Below, one piece after another: positions 16,688 through 25,302 of a stretch of 37,196 bases of DNA. The position numbers and the translations under genes are program-made. How positions within the stretch are numbered: position 1 is the stretch's first letter; every line of letters begins with the position of its first letter. A model generated the notes under the pieces. It ran no database searches, was not told the DNA's origin, and worked only from the letters and a program-made list of their open reading frames with translations. Source of the stretch: Halieaceae bacterium MED-G27 (GTDB taxonomy: Bacteria > Pseudomonadota > Gammaproteobacteria > Pseudomonadales > Halieaceae); NCBI GenBank assembly GCA_002456975.1, contig NTKA01000018.1, positions 1-37,196 on the forward strand, written 5' to 3'.

Positions 16688-17155
16688 TCAATCGGCTAAC
16701 GATCGCTGAGCTAGCTCAAATGTGTCCTTAGATAAATCCGGCATCACAGCAAGCCCCTGCAATTCGGCCCGCATAATTCCCTGAGACTGTTTATAGACCT
16801 CAACTCAGTCAGCCGACGATCGCTGGACTACCTCAAATACGTCCTGTGACAAATCTGGCATGGCTGCAAGTCCCTGCAATTCGGCCCACATAATTCCCTA
16901 AGGCCCTTTATAGGCCTCGAGTCAGTCAGCCAACGATCGCTGGACTACCTCAAATACGTCCTGTGACAAATCTGACATGGCTACAAGCCCCTGCAATTCG
17001 GCCCGCATGAATCCCTGAGACTGTTTATAGGCCTCAACTCAGTCAGCCAACGATCGCTGGACTACCTCAAATACGTCCTGTGACAAATCTGGCATGGCTG
17101 CAAGCCCCTGCAATTCGGCGCGCATTAAGTCCTGACCATGGCCATATCGTCGCCA
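16688..17155 (-). repeat. Four-copy 117-bp tandem array of the pepN 3' end
   Basis: Stop codons lie at exactly 117-bp steps: 17039-17041 (the real pepN stop), 16922-16924, 16805-16807 and 16688-16690. Unit 4 (17039-17155) encodes PepN residues 829-866. Units 3, 2 and 1 repeat it downstream. Their first ten codons read like VEAYKQSQG(F/I) instead of WRRYGHGQDL, and the next 28 codons are nearly the same peptide. Unit 2 has an internal TAG and unit 1 is most diverged (SKDTFELAQ instead of SQDVFEVVQ). In units 1-3 an AGGGA lies 3-4 nt before the ATG of the 28-codon tail. The array fills the 369-bp gap between batD and pepN. No separate gene is visible there. Confidence 0.92.
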
Positions 17156-19639
17156 GCGGGTTAACGGTGTCAGCATGCGAGACGCTATTTGTGGATTAGC
17201 GGCCTGCAAGCGCTGAACCGCACCTCCCAGTAGTCGATAGCCCGAACCATCGAGCCGATGGAATGCTGTCGGGTTAGCAGTGGCAAAAGCGCTGATTAAC
17301 GATCGAACCTTATTCGGGTTTCGCCAGTCAAAGGCTTCGTGTTCGGTTAGCGCGTTCACCAAATCAACCGTATCTGCTCCCGGACGCGTCGCCTGAAGAA
17401 TAAACCACTGATTTACGACTAGATTCTCGTGTTTCCACTTGCCGAAAAAATCCTCGACCACATGAGCCCGATGCGCCTCATCACCGTGATTGATAATGAG
17501 GCGAGCAGCGCAGAGTCGGTCGGAAAGATTCGAAGCTTGAGCATACATCTGCTGAGCACTGTCCAGTACACCACCGTCGGCAGCCATCAAAAATGACAAT
17601 GCGGCATGCACTAACATCCGCTCACCGGCCTGAGCCGCACTCGGTTGATATGGCGCCGGATTTTTTAAGGCCTTATCTACGATCTCGGAAAGTTGTGATG
17701 ACAATGCATCGCCAAGCATCGACATCAGTGTCTCCCGAGCTGAATGAATCGCATGAACATCGACTAGCCCGGTTTGTGCGGCACGATCAGCCAACAGAGC
17801 CTCTGACGGCAGTGCAAGAAGTTGCGCTTTCATGGCCGACTCGAGCGATCCTGACAACACGGCACGCAGTGACTCAACGTAAGCGTCACTCGTGACATTA
17901 CCCCCCGCATCGATAGCGGCGCATGCAAGTGTTTGACCCGCATCCCAGCGCACAAATGGGTCGTCGTCGTAGGCGATCAAGGTCGTTAACTCGGCTTCCG
18001 TTCTCTCTTTCTGAAGTCGAACTGGTGCGGAGAAGCCTCGGAGCAACGAGACCACTGGCTTTGCCGGGATATTTTCAAATTCAAAGCACTGCGCTTGCTC
18101 GGTGAGTTCTAAAACCCTGCTGCGGCCTTTCTCATCGAGATCAAGATGCTGTCCATCGACCAAAATTGCCACTTCGATCGGTATATGAAGCGGTGGCTTA
18201 TTGTCTTGACCGGGTGTCGGTGGATTGTGCTGAGATATCGACAATCGCAGGCTTCGTTTCTGCTCATCATAAACTTCATCGACAGTGATCTCGGGGGTAC
18301 CAGCCTGTTCATACCAGCGCCTGAACTGCGATAGGTCTTTACCGGAGGCTTCTTCCATTGCATCAACAAAGTCATCGCAGGTCACCGCCTTGCCGTCAAA
18401 GCGCTGAAAATAAAGTGTGGATCCCTCGTAAAAGCGCTCGGCACCCAACAGGGTGTAAAGCATGCGAACGACCTCGGCACCCTTCTCATAGACGGTCATC
18501 GTGTAAAAGTTCGAAATCTCGATGAAGCTGTCTGGTCGGACCGGATGTGCCATTGGTCCCGAGTCCTCAGTGAACTGATGCGTCCTAAGGAAGGCAACGT
18601 CCTCGATACGCTTAACGCCTCGCGAGTTCATGTCGGCAGTGAATTCCGAATCACGAAAAACAGTGAACCCCTCTTTCAGGCTTAATTGGAACCAGTCACG
18701 ACAGGTCACCCGATTTCCCGAATAATTATGGAAATACTCGTGCGCTACGACGCCTTCGACTCGCTGGTAACCCGCATCGGTGGTGATGTCGGGATGCGCG
18801 AGAACACAGGACGTATTGAAGATATTCAGGCTCTTATTTTCCATCGCGCCCATGTTGAAGTCATCAACGGCAACAATATTGAAAAGGTCGAGGTCGTACT
18901 CCAGACCATACACATCCTCATCCCATCGCATTGAGGCTTTCAGCGATTCCATGGCATGGTCGCAGTACCCGACATCTTTCTCTTCCACCCAAATTTTGAG
19001 GGCCACTTGTTTACCGGTTTTGGTCACGAAGTCGCTCTCGACTAGCGATAAATCACCGGCAACTAAGGCAAATAGATAGGAAGGCTTCGGATGAGGATCC
19101 TGCCATACTGCTCGATGTCGACCATTATCAAGATCGACCCCTTCGACCAAATTACCGTTACTCAGCAGAATCGGACATTCGCCCTGATCCGCTTCAACCG
19201 ATACGCGATAGGTGCTTAACACATCGGGCCGATCGGTAAAAAAAGTGATTTTTCGAAAGCCTTCAGCTTCACACTGTGTGCAATAGATGGTTCTGGATCG
19301 GTACAAGCCTTCCAGCGAGGTGTTGGTCTCGGGTGATATTTCTACGGTGGCAGCAAAGGTAAATTGATCGCCAACGGCGGGAATCGAGAGTTTTCCGGCC
19401 GCATAGCTGTACTCCGAGGCATCTAGGACCCGGCCATCGATGGCAATTGATTGAATCTCGAGGTCTACCCCATCGAGCACGAGATCACGCTGATGCGCAC
19501 CGGTACGACTGATCGCAAGCTCGCTACGGACAATGGTCGAACCGGATCGAATATCAAATGCTAGATCGACCTCCGTAATAGTAAAGTCAGGAACCTGATA
19601 GTCCTTGCGGTAAATCGTTTTTGGCGCGCCATCTCTCAT
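17039..19639 (-). CDS. pepN: Aminopeptidase N (M1 family)
   Basis: The product is 866 aa, close to E. coli PepN (870). The exopeptidase motif GAMEN is at 264-268. Zinc site residues are H300-E-Y-F-H304 with E323 in LKEGFTVFRD. A C-terminal ARM-like helical domain follows, ending in the RWRRYGHGQDLMRAEL tail. It is a cytoplasmic enzyme that removes N-terminal residues from peptides in protein turnover. ATG 19639 overlaps the stop of the DUF2797 gene by 4 nt. It is the last gene of a seven-gene minus-strand run. Its final 39 codons are the first unit of a tandem array that continues past the stop. The expressed tail is intact, so the gene itself looks functional. Confidence 0.97.
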   Translation of the reverse strand: MRDGAPKTIYRKDYQVPDFTITEVDLAFDIRSGSTIVRSELAISRTGAHQRDLVLDGVDLEIQSIAIDGRVLDASEYSYAAGKLSIPAVGDQFTFAATVEISPETNTSLEGLYRSRTIYCTQCEAEGFRKITFFTDRPDVLSTYRVSVEADQGECPILLSNGNLVEGVDLDNGRHRAVWQDPHPKPSYLFALVAGDLSLVESDFVTKTGKQVALKIWVEEKDVGYCDHAMESLKASMRWDEDVYGLEYDLDLFNIVAVDDFNMGAMENKSLNIFNTSCVLAHPDITTDAGYQRVEGVVAHEYFHNYSGNRVTCRDWFQLSLKEGFTVFRDSEFTADMNSRGVKRIEDVAFLRTHQFTEDSGPMAHPVRPDSFIEISNFYTMTVYEKGAEVVRMLYTLLGAERFYEGSTLYFQRFDGKAVTCDDFVDAMEEASGKDLSQFRRWYEQAGTPEITVDEVYDEQKRSLRLSISQHNPPTPGQDNKPPLHIPIEVAILVDGQHLDLDEKGRSRVLELTEQAQCFEFENIPAKPVVSLLRGFSAPVRLQKERTEAELTTLIAYDDDPFVRWDAGQTLACAAIDAGGNVTSDAYVESLRAVLSGSLESAMKAQLLALPSEALLADRAAQTGLVDVHAIHSARETLMSMLGDALSSQLSEIVDKALKNPAPYQPSAAQAGERMLVHAALSFLMAADGGVLDSAQQMYAQASNLSDRLCAARLIINHGDEAHRAHVVEDFFGKWKHENLVVNQWFILQATRPGADTVDLVNALTEHEAFDWRNPNKVRSLISAFATANPTAFHRLDGSGYRLLGGAVQRLQAANPQIASRMLTPLTRWRRYGHGQDLMRAELQGLAAMPDLSQDVFEVVQRSLAD

Positions 19640-20466
19640 GCTTGTCCTATCTCCACTGCGATGCGGTAACCGCCAAACTTTCTAATGTTAAGTACCCCAG
19701 TGTCGAACATGAGGTATTGTCCTTTGATGCCCATTAAGCGCCCCTCGACGACTGGATTCTTGTCGAAATTATGCGCACTCACCTTCTCTGGGTAAGCCAG
19801 CACTGGGAAACTAATAGAGGTCTCTTCAGCGTCTTCTAGCAAGGTCAAAGACTGCAAACCAAAGCGAGTCTGAAGCGCCTCGATCTCTGTCGCACACAGC
19901 GACATCAATTCCCGACGACGATCCTCGAGGCTAACTGGCGTGCCATCACCCTTCAGCATGGTTTGCCAAGCGGTTTTATCCGCAACGTGTTTTGCCAATG
20001 TGGTTTCAAGCAAACCTGAGAGATGTCGGTGCGATACTCGCGCAATAGGTTTCGCCTGCGTGGCCCCTTGGTCAATCCATCTGGTAGGAATTTGGGTTGA
20101 ACGCGTAATCCCGACCTTCACTCCCGACGTGTTGGCAAGATATACCACGTGGTCGACGAGGCAGTGGGACTCGGCCCAGTCTGGTTCTCGACAAGTGCCC
20201 GCATCAAAATGACATTTTTCTGGGCTGACAATACAACTGTCACAAGCCGCTAAACGCCTAAAACAGGGGAAACAGAAGCCCTGACTGAAGCTTTTTTTGG
20301 TCTTCCGGTCGCAATGGACGCAGTTGATCACGCCCTCGAAGGATAACTTCAAGCGGCGGTCTAACAAGTCATTCAAAGGAAGTTCAGCGTCGCCGATCGG
20401 CAGCATATAGTTGACCGAGTCACCCAGCTTTGCCGTCATTTTTCGTAGATTGCCAGTTAGCTCCAA
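19636..20466 (-). CDS. DUF2797 zinc-ribbon-type protein
   Basis: The product is 276 aa from TTG 20466, which has AAGGAG 10 nt upstream inside the end of yeaC. This start keeps the family-like GNLRKM beginning, whereas the first ATG (residue 10) would lose it. The N-terminal half is cysteine-rich: C49xxC52, C65xxC68, C75xxC78, C85 and C92, suggesting structural zinc. The middle has VVYLANTSGVKVGIT (107-121) followed by R129, which resembles the core strands of a GIY-YIG nuclease fold (inference). The second half ends with KGQYLMFDTGVLNIRKFGGY. The function of DUF2797 is unknown. Direct coupling to pepN by ATGA overlap suggests joint expression. Confidence 0.88.
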   Translation of the reverse strand: MELTGNLRKMTAKLGDSVNYMLPIGDAELPLNDLLDRRLKLSFEGVINCVHCDRKTKKSFSQGFCFPCFRRLAACDSCIVSPEKCHFDAGTCREPDWAESHCLVDHVVYLANTSGVKVGITRSTQIPTRWIDQGATQAKPIARVSHRHLSGLLETTLAKHVADKTAWQTMLKGDGTPVSLEDRRRELMSLCATEIEALQTRFGLQSLTLLEDAEETSISFPVLAYPEKVSAHNFDKNPVVEGRLMGIKGQYLMFDTGVLNIRKFGGYRIAVEIGQA

Positions 20467-20473
20467 GCGCGTG

Positions 20474-20731
20474 CTACTCCTTCCAAGTCAGCGGCTGCGG
20501 TTCATCGCAATTTGACCCTGCTTTTGAGCCTTTGTCGATGTGGCCAATCCGCTCATTCTCAGGCAGATGTAGTTGCCCCCAGAGAATAACGGCTTCCATT
20601 GTTTGTTTCTTTTGCTCTGGGCTCAAGCTCCTACCATCGGGCCAATGTCCGACCGCGAGTGCTTCCACCATGCGGTCGTACAGCTCGCGCGGCATGGCCG
20701 ATACCGTATCCTGATAACTCGACTGAGACAT
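20474..20731 (-). CDS. yeaC: YeaC-like DUF1315 family protein
   Basis: The product is 85 aa. The core MPRELYDRMVEALAVGHWPD with LSPEQKKQTMEAVILW matches E. coli YeaC/DUF1315, a small soluble protein of unknown function. It starts 2 nt after the rhomboid stop and ends 7 nt before the DUF2797 start. Its last codons supply the ribosome site for that gene. A Gly/Lys-rich C-terminus follows the conserved part. Confidence 0.88.
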   Translation of the reverse strand: MSQSSYQDTVSAMPRELYDRMVEALAVGHWPDGRSLSPEQKKQTMEAVILWGQLHLPENERIGHIDKGSKAGSNCDEPQPLTWKE

Positions 20732-20733
20732 CG

Positions 20734-21372
20734 CTACTGAACCCCTGACTTCGAATCAAACGAAGTAATGATCGCGGCGCTGCCAAGCCCAGCTAGTAGT
20801 CCGCCGAAATGTGCGCCATTTGCTATGGCACCAAATCCGATGATCTCGAGCACGCCGGTGAGGCCCACCAGTAGCCAAATCCACATAAAGGTGAAAATGG
20901 CCTGAGGTGGCTGGATAACCCATCCGGGACGTACACGCCCCAACCACCAGAGAGCTCCCATAAAGGCATACACCACCCCGGATAAGCCACCGAAGATACT
21001 CGGACCCGACCACCAAAACTGTAAGCCATTCCCCACGATGGCGCCCGCCAAGAATATACCTAGACAATGAGTCCAACCAAGGCCGCGCTCGAGTCTCCAA
21101 CCAAACTCCCAAATCCATAGGCAGTTAAAGACCAGATGCAACAAGCCGAAATGAACAAACACGGGCGTGATATATCTCCAGTACTGATCGCCGGGAGGCA
21201 CCAGCTCAAACCGCCGTCCGGTGAACTCGACCGGGGTGTAAGCCAGCCAATCTAAAACAAATGGCTTACCCAAAAACTCGCTCGCAGCCGCCACCAAAAG
21301 CGCAAGCGCAATAATGAGCGAGGTTGCAGGAACCGATTGCCAACGCGGCGGGATCTCAAGAGGTGAGTGCAT
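20734..21372 (-). CDS. Rhomboid-family intramembrane serine protease
   Basis: The product is 212 aa from ATG 21372, overlapping nadK by 17 nt. A longer in-frame start at 21474 lies inside nadK and is rejected. Six transmembrane helices are plausible. The catalytic dyad is S131 in GGLSG and H188 in AHFGG. The oxyanion/HxxxN motif is H79-L-V-F-N83 in the second helix, and the L1-loop W/R region is present (QYWRYITPVFVH). It cleaves membrane-spanning substrates within the inner membrane. The substrate is unknown. Confidence 0.93.
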   Translation of the reverse strand: MHSPLEIPPRWQSVPATSLIIALALLVAAASEFLGKPFVLDWLAYTPVEFTGRRFELVPPGDQYWRYITPVFVHFGLLHLVFNCLWIWEFGWRLERGLGWTHCLGIFLAGAIVGNGLQFWWSGPSIFGGLSGVVYAFMGALWWLGRVRPGWVIQPPQAIFTFMWIWLLVGLTGVLEIIGFGAIANGAHFGGLLAGLGSAAIITSFDSKSGVQ

Positions 21373-22240
21373 CAGACCAACGTAGCTTGTCCCTGCAGCT
21401 TGCGTAAAAGCTATAGCCCGGTGGGTGTAACAACCGTAGTTGCCGCGACTTCTTTCGTACTTTGACAGAGTCACCTGGATTCATGGTGAGAGAGACCTGG
21501 CCATCGCAAGTCACCAATGGACTAATCTTGTTTCGGTCGAGGATTTCGATGCAAGTCTCGGAATCGCCATGAACCACCATGGGGCGGCTGGTCAACGAGT
21601 GAGGAAACATAGGAACCAGGGCTATCGCATCGAGGCGCGGATTCATGATCGGGCCACCTGCCGACATCGAGTAAGCGGTCGAACCTGTCGGTGTCGCTAT
21701 GATCAAGCCATCGGCATTCATTCGATAGACGAACTCGTCATCGACCTGGAGTTGAAACTCGATCATTTGTGCCGAGGTACCAGAGTTTACGACGACGTCA
21801 TTCAACGCCTCAGCCTGCCCCGTTAACTGTCCATCGCTGTATACCTCGACATCGAGCAGAAACCGGGTATCGGTCGTGTAATCGCCATCGAGGACGCTGG
21901 TTACGTGGGAGACCAGTTCATCATCGGGACTCACATCCGTAAGAAAGCCGAGTCGACCTCGGTTAACGCCAATCACTGGACAATCGTGCTTGACGAGTGT
22001 GCGCGCCGCACTCAGCAGACTGCCATCACCACCGATCACAACCGCCAAATCCACATTGGCACCAATCGCATCGCGTGGCTGCATCGCCCGTGTCTCGAAA
22101 TGAGACAGGGTTGCCAATCGATCCTCAAGCACAACATCGAAACCTCTGGAGTCTAGCAACTCCAGTAGATGGGCAACGACGTTGGAAACACCTGGGTGTT
22201 CACGTCGTCCGAGGAGGCCTACTCGCTTAAATTCGGTCAC
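21356..22240 (-). CDS. nadK: NAD kinase
   Basis: The product is 294 aa from GTG 22240, with AAGGA 5 nt upstream. The kinase motif is GGDGS (70-74, D72 catalytic), then NRGRLGFLTD, LNDVVV (ND in place of the usual NE) and the glycine-rich ATPTGSTAYSMSAGGP. It phosphorylates NAD to NADP in the cytoplasm. The length fits proteobacterial NadK. It sits mid-operon, 28 nt after the glycosyltransferase stop, and overlaps the rhomboid gene. Confidence 0.97.
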   Translation of the reverse strand: MTEFKRVGLLGRREHPGVSNVVAHLLELLDSRGFDVVLEDRLATLSHFETRAMQPRDAIGANVDLAVVIGGDGSLLSAARTLVKHDCPVIGVNRGRLGFLTDVSPDDELVSHVTSVLDGDYTTDTRFLLDVEVYSDGQLTGQAEALNDVVVNSGTSAQMIEFQLQVDDEFVYRMNADGLIIATPTGSTAYSMSAGGPIMNPRLDAIALVPMFPHSLTSRPMVVHGDSETCIEILDRNKISPLVTCDGQVSLTMNPGDSVKVRKKSRQLRLLHPPGYSFYASCRDKLRWSDALTS

Positions 22241-22268
22241 AGCTGTCCTTTTCCATCATCCGCACTTG

Positions 22269-23441
22269 TCACTGTTTCGATTGTAATACGTAGCGACGAA
22301 TCGAGTGCGCTACCTCATGATACGCTTCCACTTGTTCTGCGGCCTTGCGAGCTCGATCAGACATGGCTTGCCAGAGCGTTGCTTCTGATAGGAGTCGCTT
22401 CAAACTTAGGACCATGTGCGTGGGGCTGTCACTCACTGAAGCAGCATCATCAATTACCCAGTGAGAGCGGCTAACAGCCTCCCTAGCTGTCACCACCGGA
22501 ATCCCCCTCGACATCGCATTCAATAACTTTGCCTCGATATGGTTTTCATGAAGCAGTGGCTCAACGACGACTCGACACCCTAATTCGAGCAACAAATGCT
22601 CCTTGGAGTCTCGATGCAAGGTAACGTCTTGAAATCGTGCCGCTAGTTGTTTGACCGCGGCTGTAGAGTCGGCACCTACAATGTGGAACTCAAGCCCGGG
22701 GATGGTGTCTCGAATGGTGTCCCAGACATTTTCGAGAAACCATCGAAGACTAGCTAGGTTGGCCTCATCTGCTAGATACCCGCAGTAGCCTATGCGCATA
22801 CGGGTACCCGAGAATCCCGAGCTTATCGGTATCGGTGTACCGCGTTGTGTCAAAGAGGCTTGATCAACGAGCTTTCCAAGCGGCAGACCCAACGCAAACA
22901 AGTCGCTTTGCATCTCAGACGTTGCGAATACGCGATCCATCCGTTGTAGATAATGAAGCTCCGCTTCCCTGACTTGGCTGCGTCGACGTCGCTTCGGTAA
23001 CCCACCCTGCAGTTCGGGGGATTGCGATTTCAGGTTTTGTAAAAAGCAGACGGTATGACCCGGGATACCGACTGGTATGTAAGGTGCCGCTTCCAAACCG
23101 TCGATTACCACGGAATCGAAATCACCTGATCGCCTCTGCACCGCTGACAACAGGCGAGCGCTGATTGTTGGCTTACTGTTGGTTGCACCGACAAGGGGTT
23201 TCAGCCGTTCATCCACCGGTGGGTCGTCAGGGCTCCAGTCAAAACCTCCCGTCACTATCGTGATCCCAAGGTCAGATCGGATTGCATTGAGCTCGCTTCT
23301 GCCAACAGCACCCACAATCGCCAATGAAATTTCAAAATCGCGACTGAGAATACCCAGAACTAAAGAGGTTGCCTCAGTTAGTGCAGGCAAATCGCGTCGA
23401 GACTGCGCTGACGTGAGGTACAGAAGCTTCGACCGAGCCAT
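22269..23441 (-). CDS. GT4-like glycosyltransferase
   Basis: The product is 390 aa. The C-terminal Rossmann half carries GT-B signatures: RIGYCGYLADEANLASL at about 215-232, LEFHIVGAD, and the nucleotide-sugar region IEAKLLNAMSRGIPVV. The N-terminal half has the matching but more divergent acceptor domain. There is no signal peptide, so it is probably cytosolic or peripheral at the inner membrane. The acceptor sugar is unknown. Similar proteins occur in exopolysaccharide clusters, but here it lies alone between lipA and nadK, 5 nt after lipA. Confidence 0.85.
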   Translation of the reverse strand: MARSKLLYLTSAQSRRDLPALTEATSLVLGILSRDFEISLAIVGAVGRSELNAIRSDLGITIVTGGFDWSPDDPPVDERLKPLVGATNSKPTISARLLSAVQRRSGDFDSVVIDGLEAAPYIPVGIPGHTVCFLQNLKSQSPELQGGLPKRRRRSQVREAELHYLQRMDRVFATSEMQSDLFALGLPLGKLVDQASLTQRGTPIPISSGFSGTRMRIGYCGYLADEANLASLRWFLENVWDTIRDTIPGLEFHIVGADSTAAVKQLAARFQDVTLHRDSKEHLLLELGCRVVVEPLLHENHIEAKLLNAMSRGIPVVTAREAVSRSHWVIDDAASVSDSPTHMVLSLKRLLSEATLWQAMSDRARKAAEQVEAYHEVAHSIRRYVLQSKQ

Positions 23442-23446
23442 GTCAA

Positions 23447-24619
23447 TCAGATTCCAGCGTCCAAACCAACATTATTGAATTCAAGTACACGCTCTGCGCG
23501 GTAGCTTGATCTGACAAATACCCCCGAGACCACTTCTTTGAACCCCTTACTCAAACCAAGGTCTCGGTATCTCTCAAAGTCATCGGGTGTTACGAAACGC
23601 TCGACAGGCAGATGGTTTTTGGTGGGCTGAAGGTACTGACCCAGCGTTAACACATCGACCCCAGCAGCTCTCAAGTCATCCATACACTCGAGTAACTCGT
23701 CGTCGCTCTCACCTAAACCGAGCATCAGTGACGTCTTGGTGATGACATCAGTGTCAGCTTGAGCAGCATACTGAAGTACATCGAGGGTCTGTTGATAACC
23801 GGCCCTCGGATCTCGGACAGGATGCGTCAGGCGCCGGACTGTCTCGATGTTTTGCGCAAAGACATCGATACCTGATTGCAACAAGGTCTCGACTGATGAT
23901 TGGTAACCCAGGAAATCCGGGGTCAGAGCCTCTACACCGGTGTCGGGGTTTAATGTTTTCACTGCGCGAACCGTATCGGCGTAGTGTTGCGCACCACCGT
24001 CAGGCAAATCATCGCGATTCACCGAGGTTAGTACGACGTAACTCAGCCCCATCAATTGCACTGCTCGTGCCGTATTGGTGGGCTCCTCTGGGTCTAACCA
24101 GCCTTTGGGATTTCCTGTATTCACTGAGCAAAACCGGCAAGCTCGGGTACAAACATCGCCCATCAACATAATGGTAGCGGTACCTGCACTCCAACACTCG
24201 CTCATGTTGGGGCACTTGGCCTCCTCGCAGACCGTGGCAAGCCGATGCTCTTTAACAATTGACTTAACCGCCCCGTACTTCGGCGAGTGCTGAACACGCA
24301 TGCGCAGAAAGTCCGGCTTTTTCGCCCGAGGGCTAGGATTGGCCTGCGTCTTAACGCCGTCCTTGATGGCGTGAATACCCTCAGTAGTGACAAATTTGCT
24401 GCCACTCGCCACATCCACTGTTGGTATCAGATCAGCGCTGCTCGTTCCATCTTTTGCCACAACAAAAGCTCGTCTATAAGGTGCGCTAATGATACCCCTT
24501 TCAAACCGCGTAGGCGTGCCCTTCGTCTCAAAATAGCAAGGATTCGCCACCCCAATTATTACCGTTTCATCGGCACCCACTTCTGTTAATTTCGATATAT
24601 CAACGTCTCGAGTAGCCAT
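23447..24619 (-). CDS. lipA: Lipoyl synthase with N-terminal extension
   Basis: The product is 390 aa from ATG 24619. A GTG directly before it (24622) is equally possible, and no clear ribosome site is seen. The auxiliary cluster cysteines are C131, C136 and C142 in [12 protein letters not shown]. The radical-SAM triad is C157, C161 and C164 in [15 protein letters not shown] near the end carries the serine that binds the auxiliary cluster. It inserts two sulfurs into octanoyl groups on lipoyl domains. In E. coli LipA the first cysteine is C68, so this protein has about 63 extra residues at the N-terminus, including a lone Cys in NPCYFETKG. lipB is not adjacent. It is the first gene of the lipA-to-pepN run. 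Confidence 0.96.
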   Translation of the reverse strand: MATRDVDISKLTEVGADETVIIGVANPCYFETKGTPTRFERGIISAPYRRAFVVAKDGTSSADLIPTVDVASGSKFVTTEGIHAIKDGVKTQANPSPRAKKPDFLRMRVQHSPKYGAVKSIVKEHRLATVCEEAKCPNMSECWSAGTATIMLMGDVCTRACRFCSVNTGNPKGWLDPEEPTNTARAVQLMGLSYVVLTSVNRDDLPDGGAQHYADTVRAVKTLNPDTGVEALTPDFLGYQSSVETLLQSGIDVFAQNIETVRRLTHPVRDPRAGYQQTLDVLQYAAQADTDVITKTSLMLGLGESDDELLECMDDLRAAGVDVLTLGQYLQPTKNHLPVERFVTPDDFERYRDLGLSKGFKEVVSGVFVRSSYRAERVLEFNNVGLDAGI

Positions 24620-24694
24620 CACCGAGCACGGTATATCGGTGTCTCTGGGGCGGGTAGAGCGTTGATATCAAGTAATAACGATAAGGAAATAACT

Positions 24695-25027
24695 ATGAAT
24701 ACCAATCAAATCATTGTCATTTTGGGGCTAATTGTTGCCATCGCTGCAGCTTTAGCACCGAACGCTTTTGGTCAGTATGCACTTGTGCTCGTCGCGCTTG
24801 GTCTCGTCAACGGCTTCATGAATCCAATGGCGGATATGACGGCACGCATGGCTTACACAGTTGCCGCCGTCGCGATGCCTGCGCTTGCGAATAACCTAGA
24901 CGTTATTCCAATGGTAGGCGCTCCGATCAACGCGATCATCGACAATGTCATGGTAATGGTTGCCGGCATGGTTGTGGCCAACTTCTTGATGGCTCTGAAA
25001 GATCAGGTGATGCCATCAGGTAACTAA
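24695..25027 (+). CDS. Small hydrophobic membrane protein of unknown function
   Basis: The product is 110 aa from ATG 24695, with AAGGA 7 nt upstream. Three or four hydrophobic segments are visible (about 5-25, 28-45, 58-75 and 85-103). They are separated by short loops such as NPMADMTARM and DVIPMVGAPINAIIDN. It is very rich in Ala, Val and Met with few charges. I do not recognise the family. It is divergent from lipA with about 75 bp between starts, and is followed within 10 nt by a strong intrinsic-type hairpin, so it is a single-gene transcript, possibly well expressed. Confidence 0.8.
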   Translation: MNTNQIIVILGLIVAIAAALAPNAFGQYALVLVALGLVNGFMNPMADMTARMAYTVAAVAMPALANNLDVIPMVGAPINAIIDNVMVMVAGMVVANFLMALKDQVMPSGN

Positions 25028-25035
25028 CTCTCTCC

Positions 25036-25061
25036 AATGCCGGAGCTCCAGCTCCGGCATT
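25036..25061 (+). terminator. Strong hairpin terminator after small membrane protein
   Basis: AATGCCGGAGCT and AGCTCCGGCATT are perfect complements separated by two bases, a 10-12 bp GC-rich stem ending in TTT. It begins 8 nt after the stop codon. The symmetric A/T flanks are short, so termination may rely mainly on stem strength. From here to 25302 (241 bp) no supported gene was found. Confidence 0.75.
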
Positions 25062-25302
25062 TCCAATCTGCCAAACTACACCCCTTAACCCACCGCTCAC
25101 GCCATTTTTCAGATCCTGATAGCTATCGACAGACCGATTCTTGCAAGGCATAAGACCCCGAGAGTGGCTGCAGGAGTTCGACGCTAGGAACAAGCGCTTA
25201 ATCTTCGCCAAAAAATCCGCCCGATACACCTGTTACTAAAGCGAGAGCCATAAATTACACTGTCCTGTCTGGATCTATGATCGACGACGAAACCGAGGCC
25301 TT

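Noticed and set aside
16688-17155. CRISPR-like array
   Set aside because: Units are contiguous 117-bp copies of coding sequence without unique spacers, and no cas genes are nearby.
24948-25229. 93-codon minus-strand frame
   Set aside because: It crosses the terminator and the end of the small membrane protein gene and has no recognisable sequence features.
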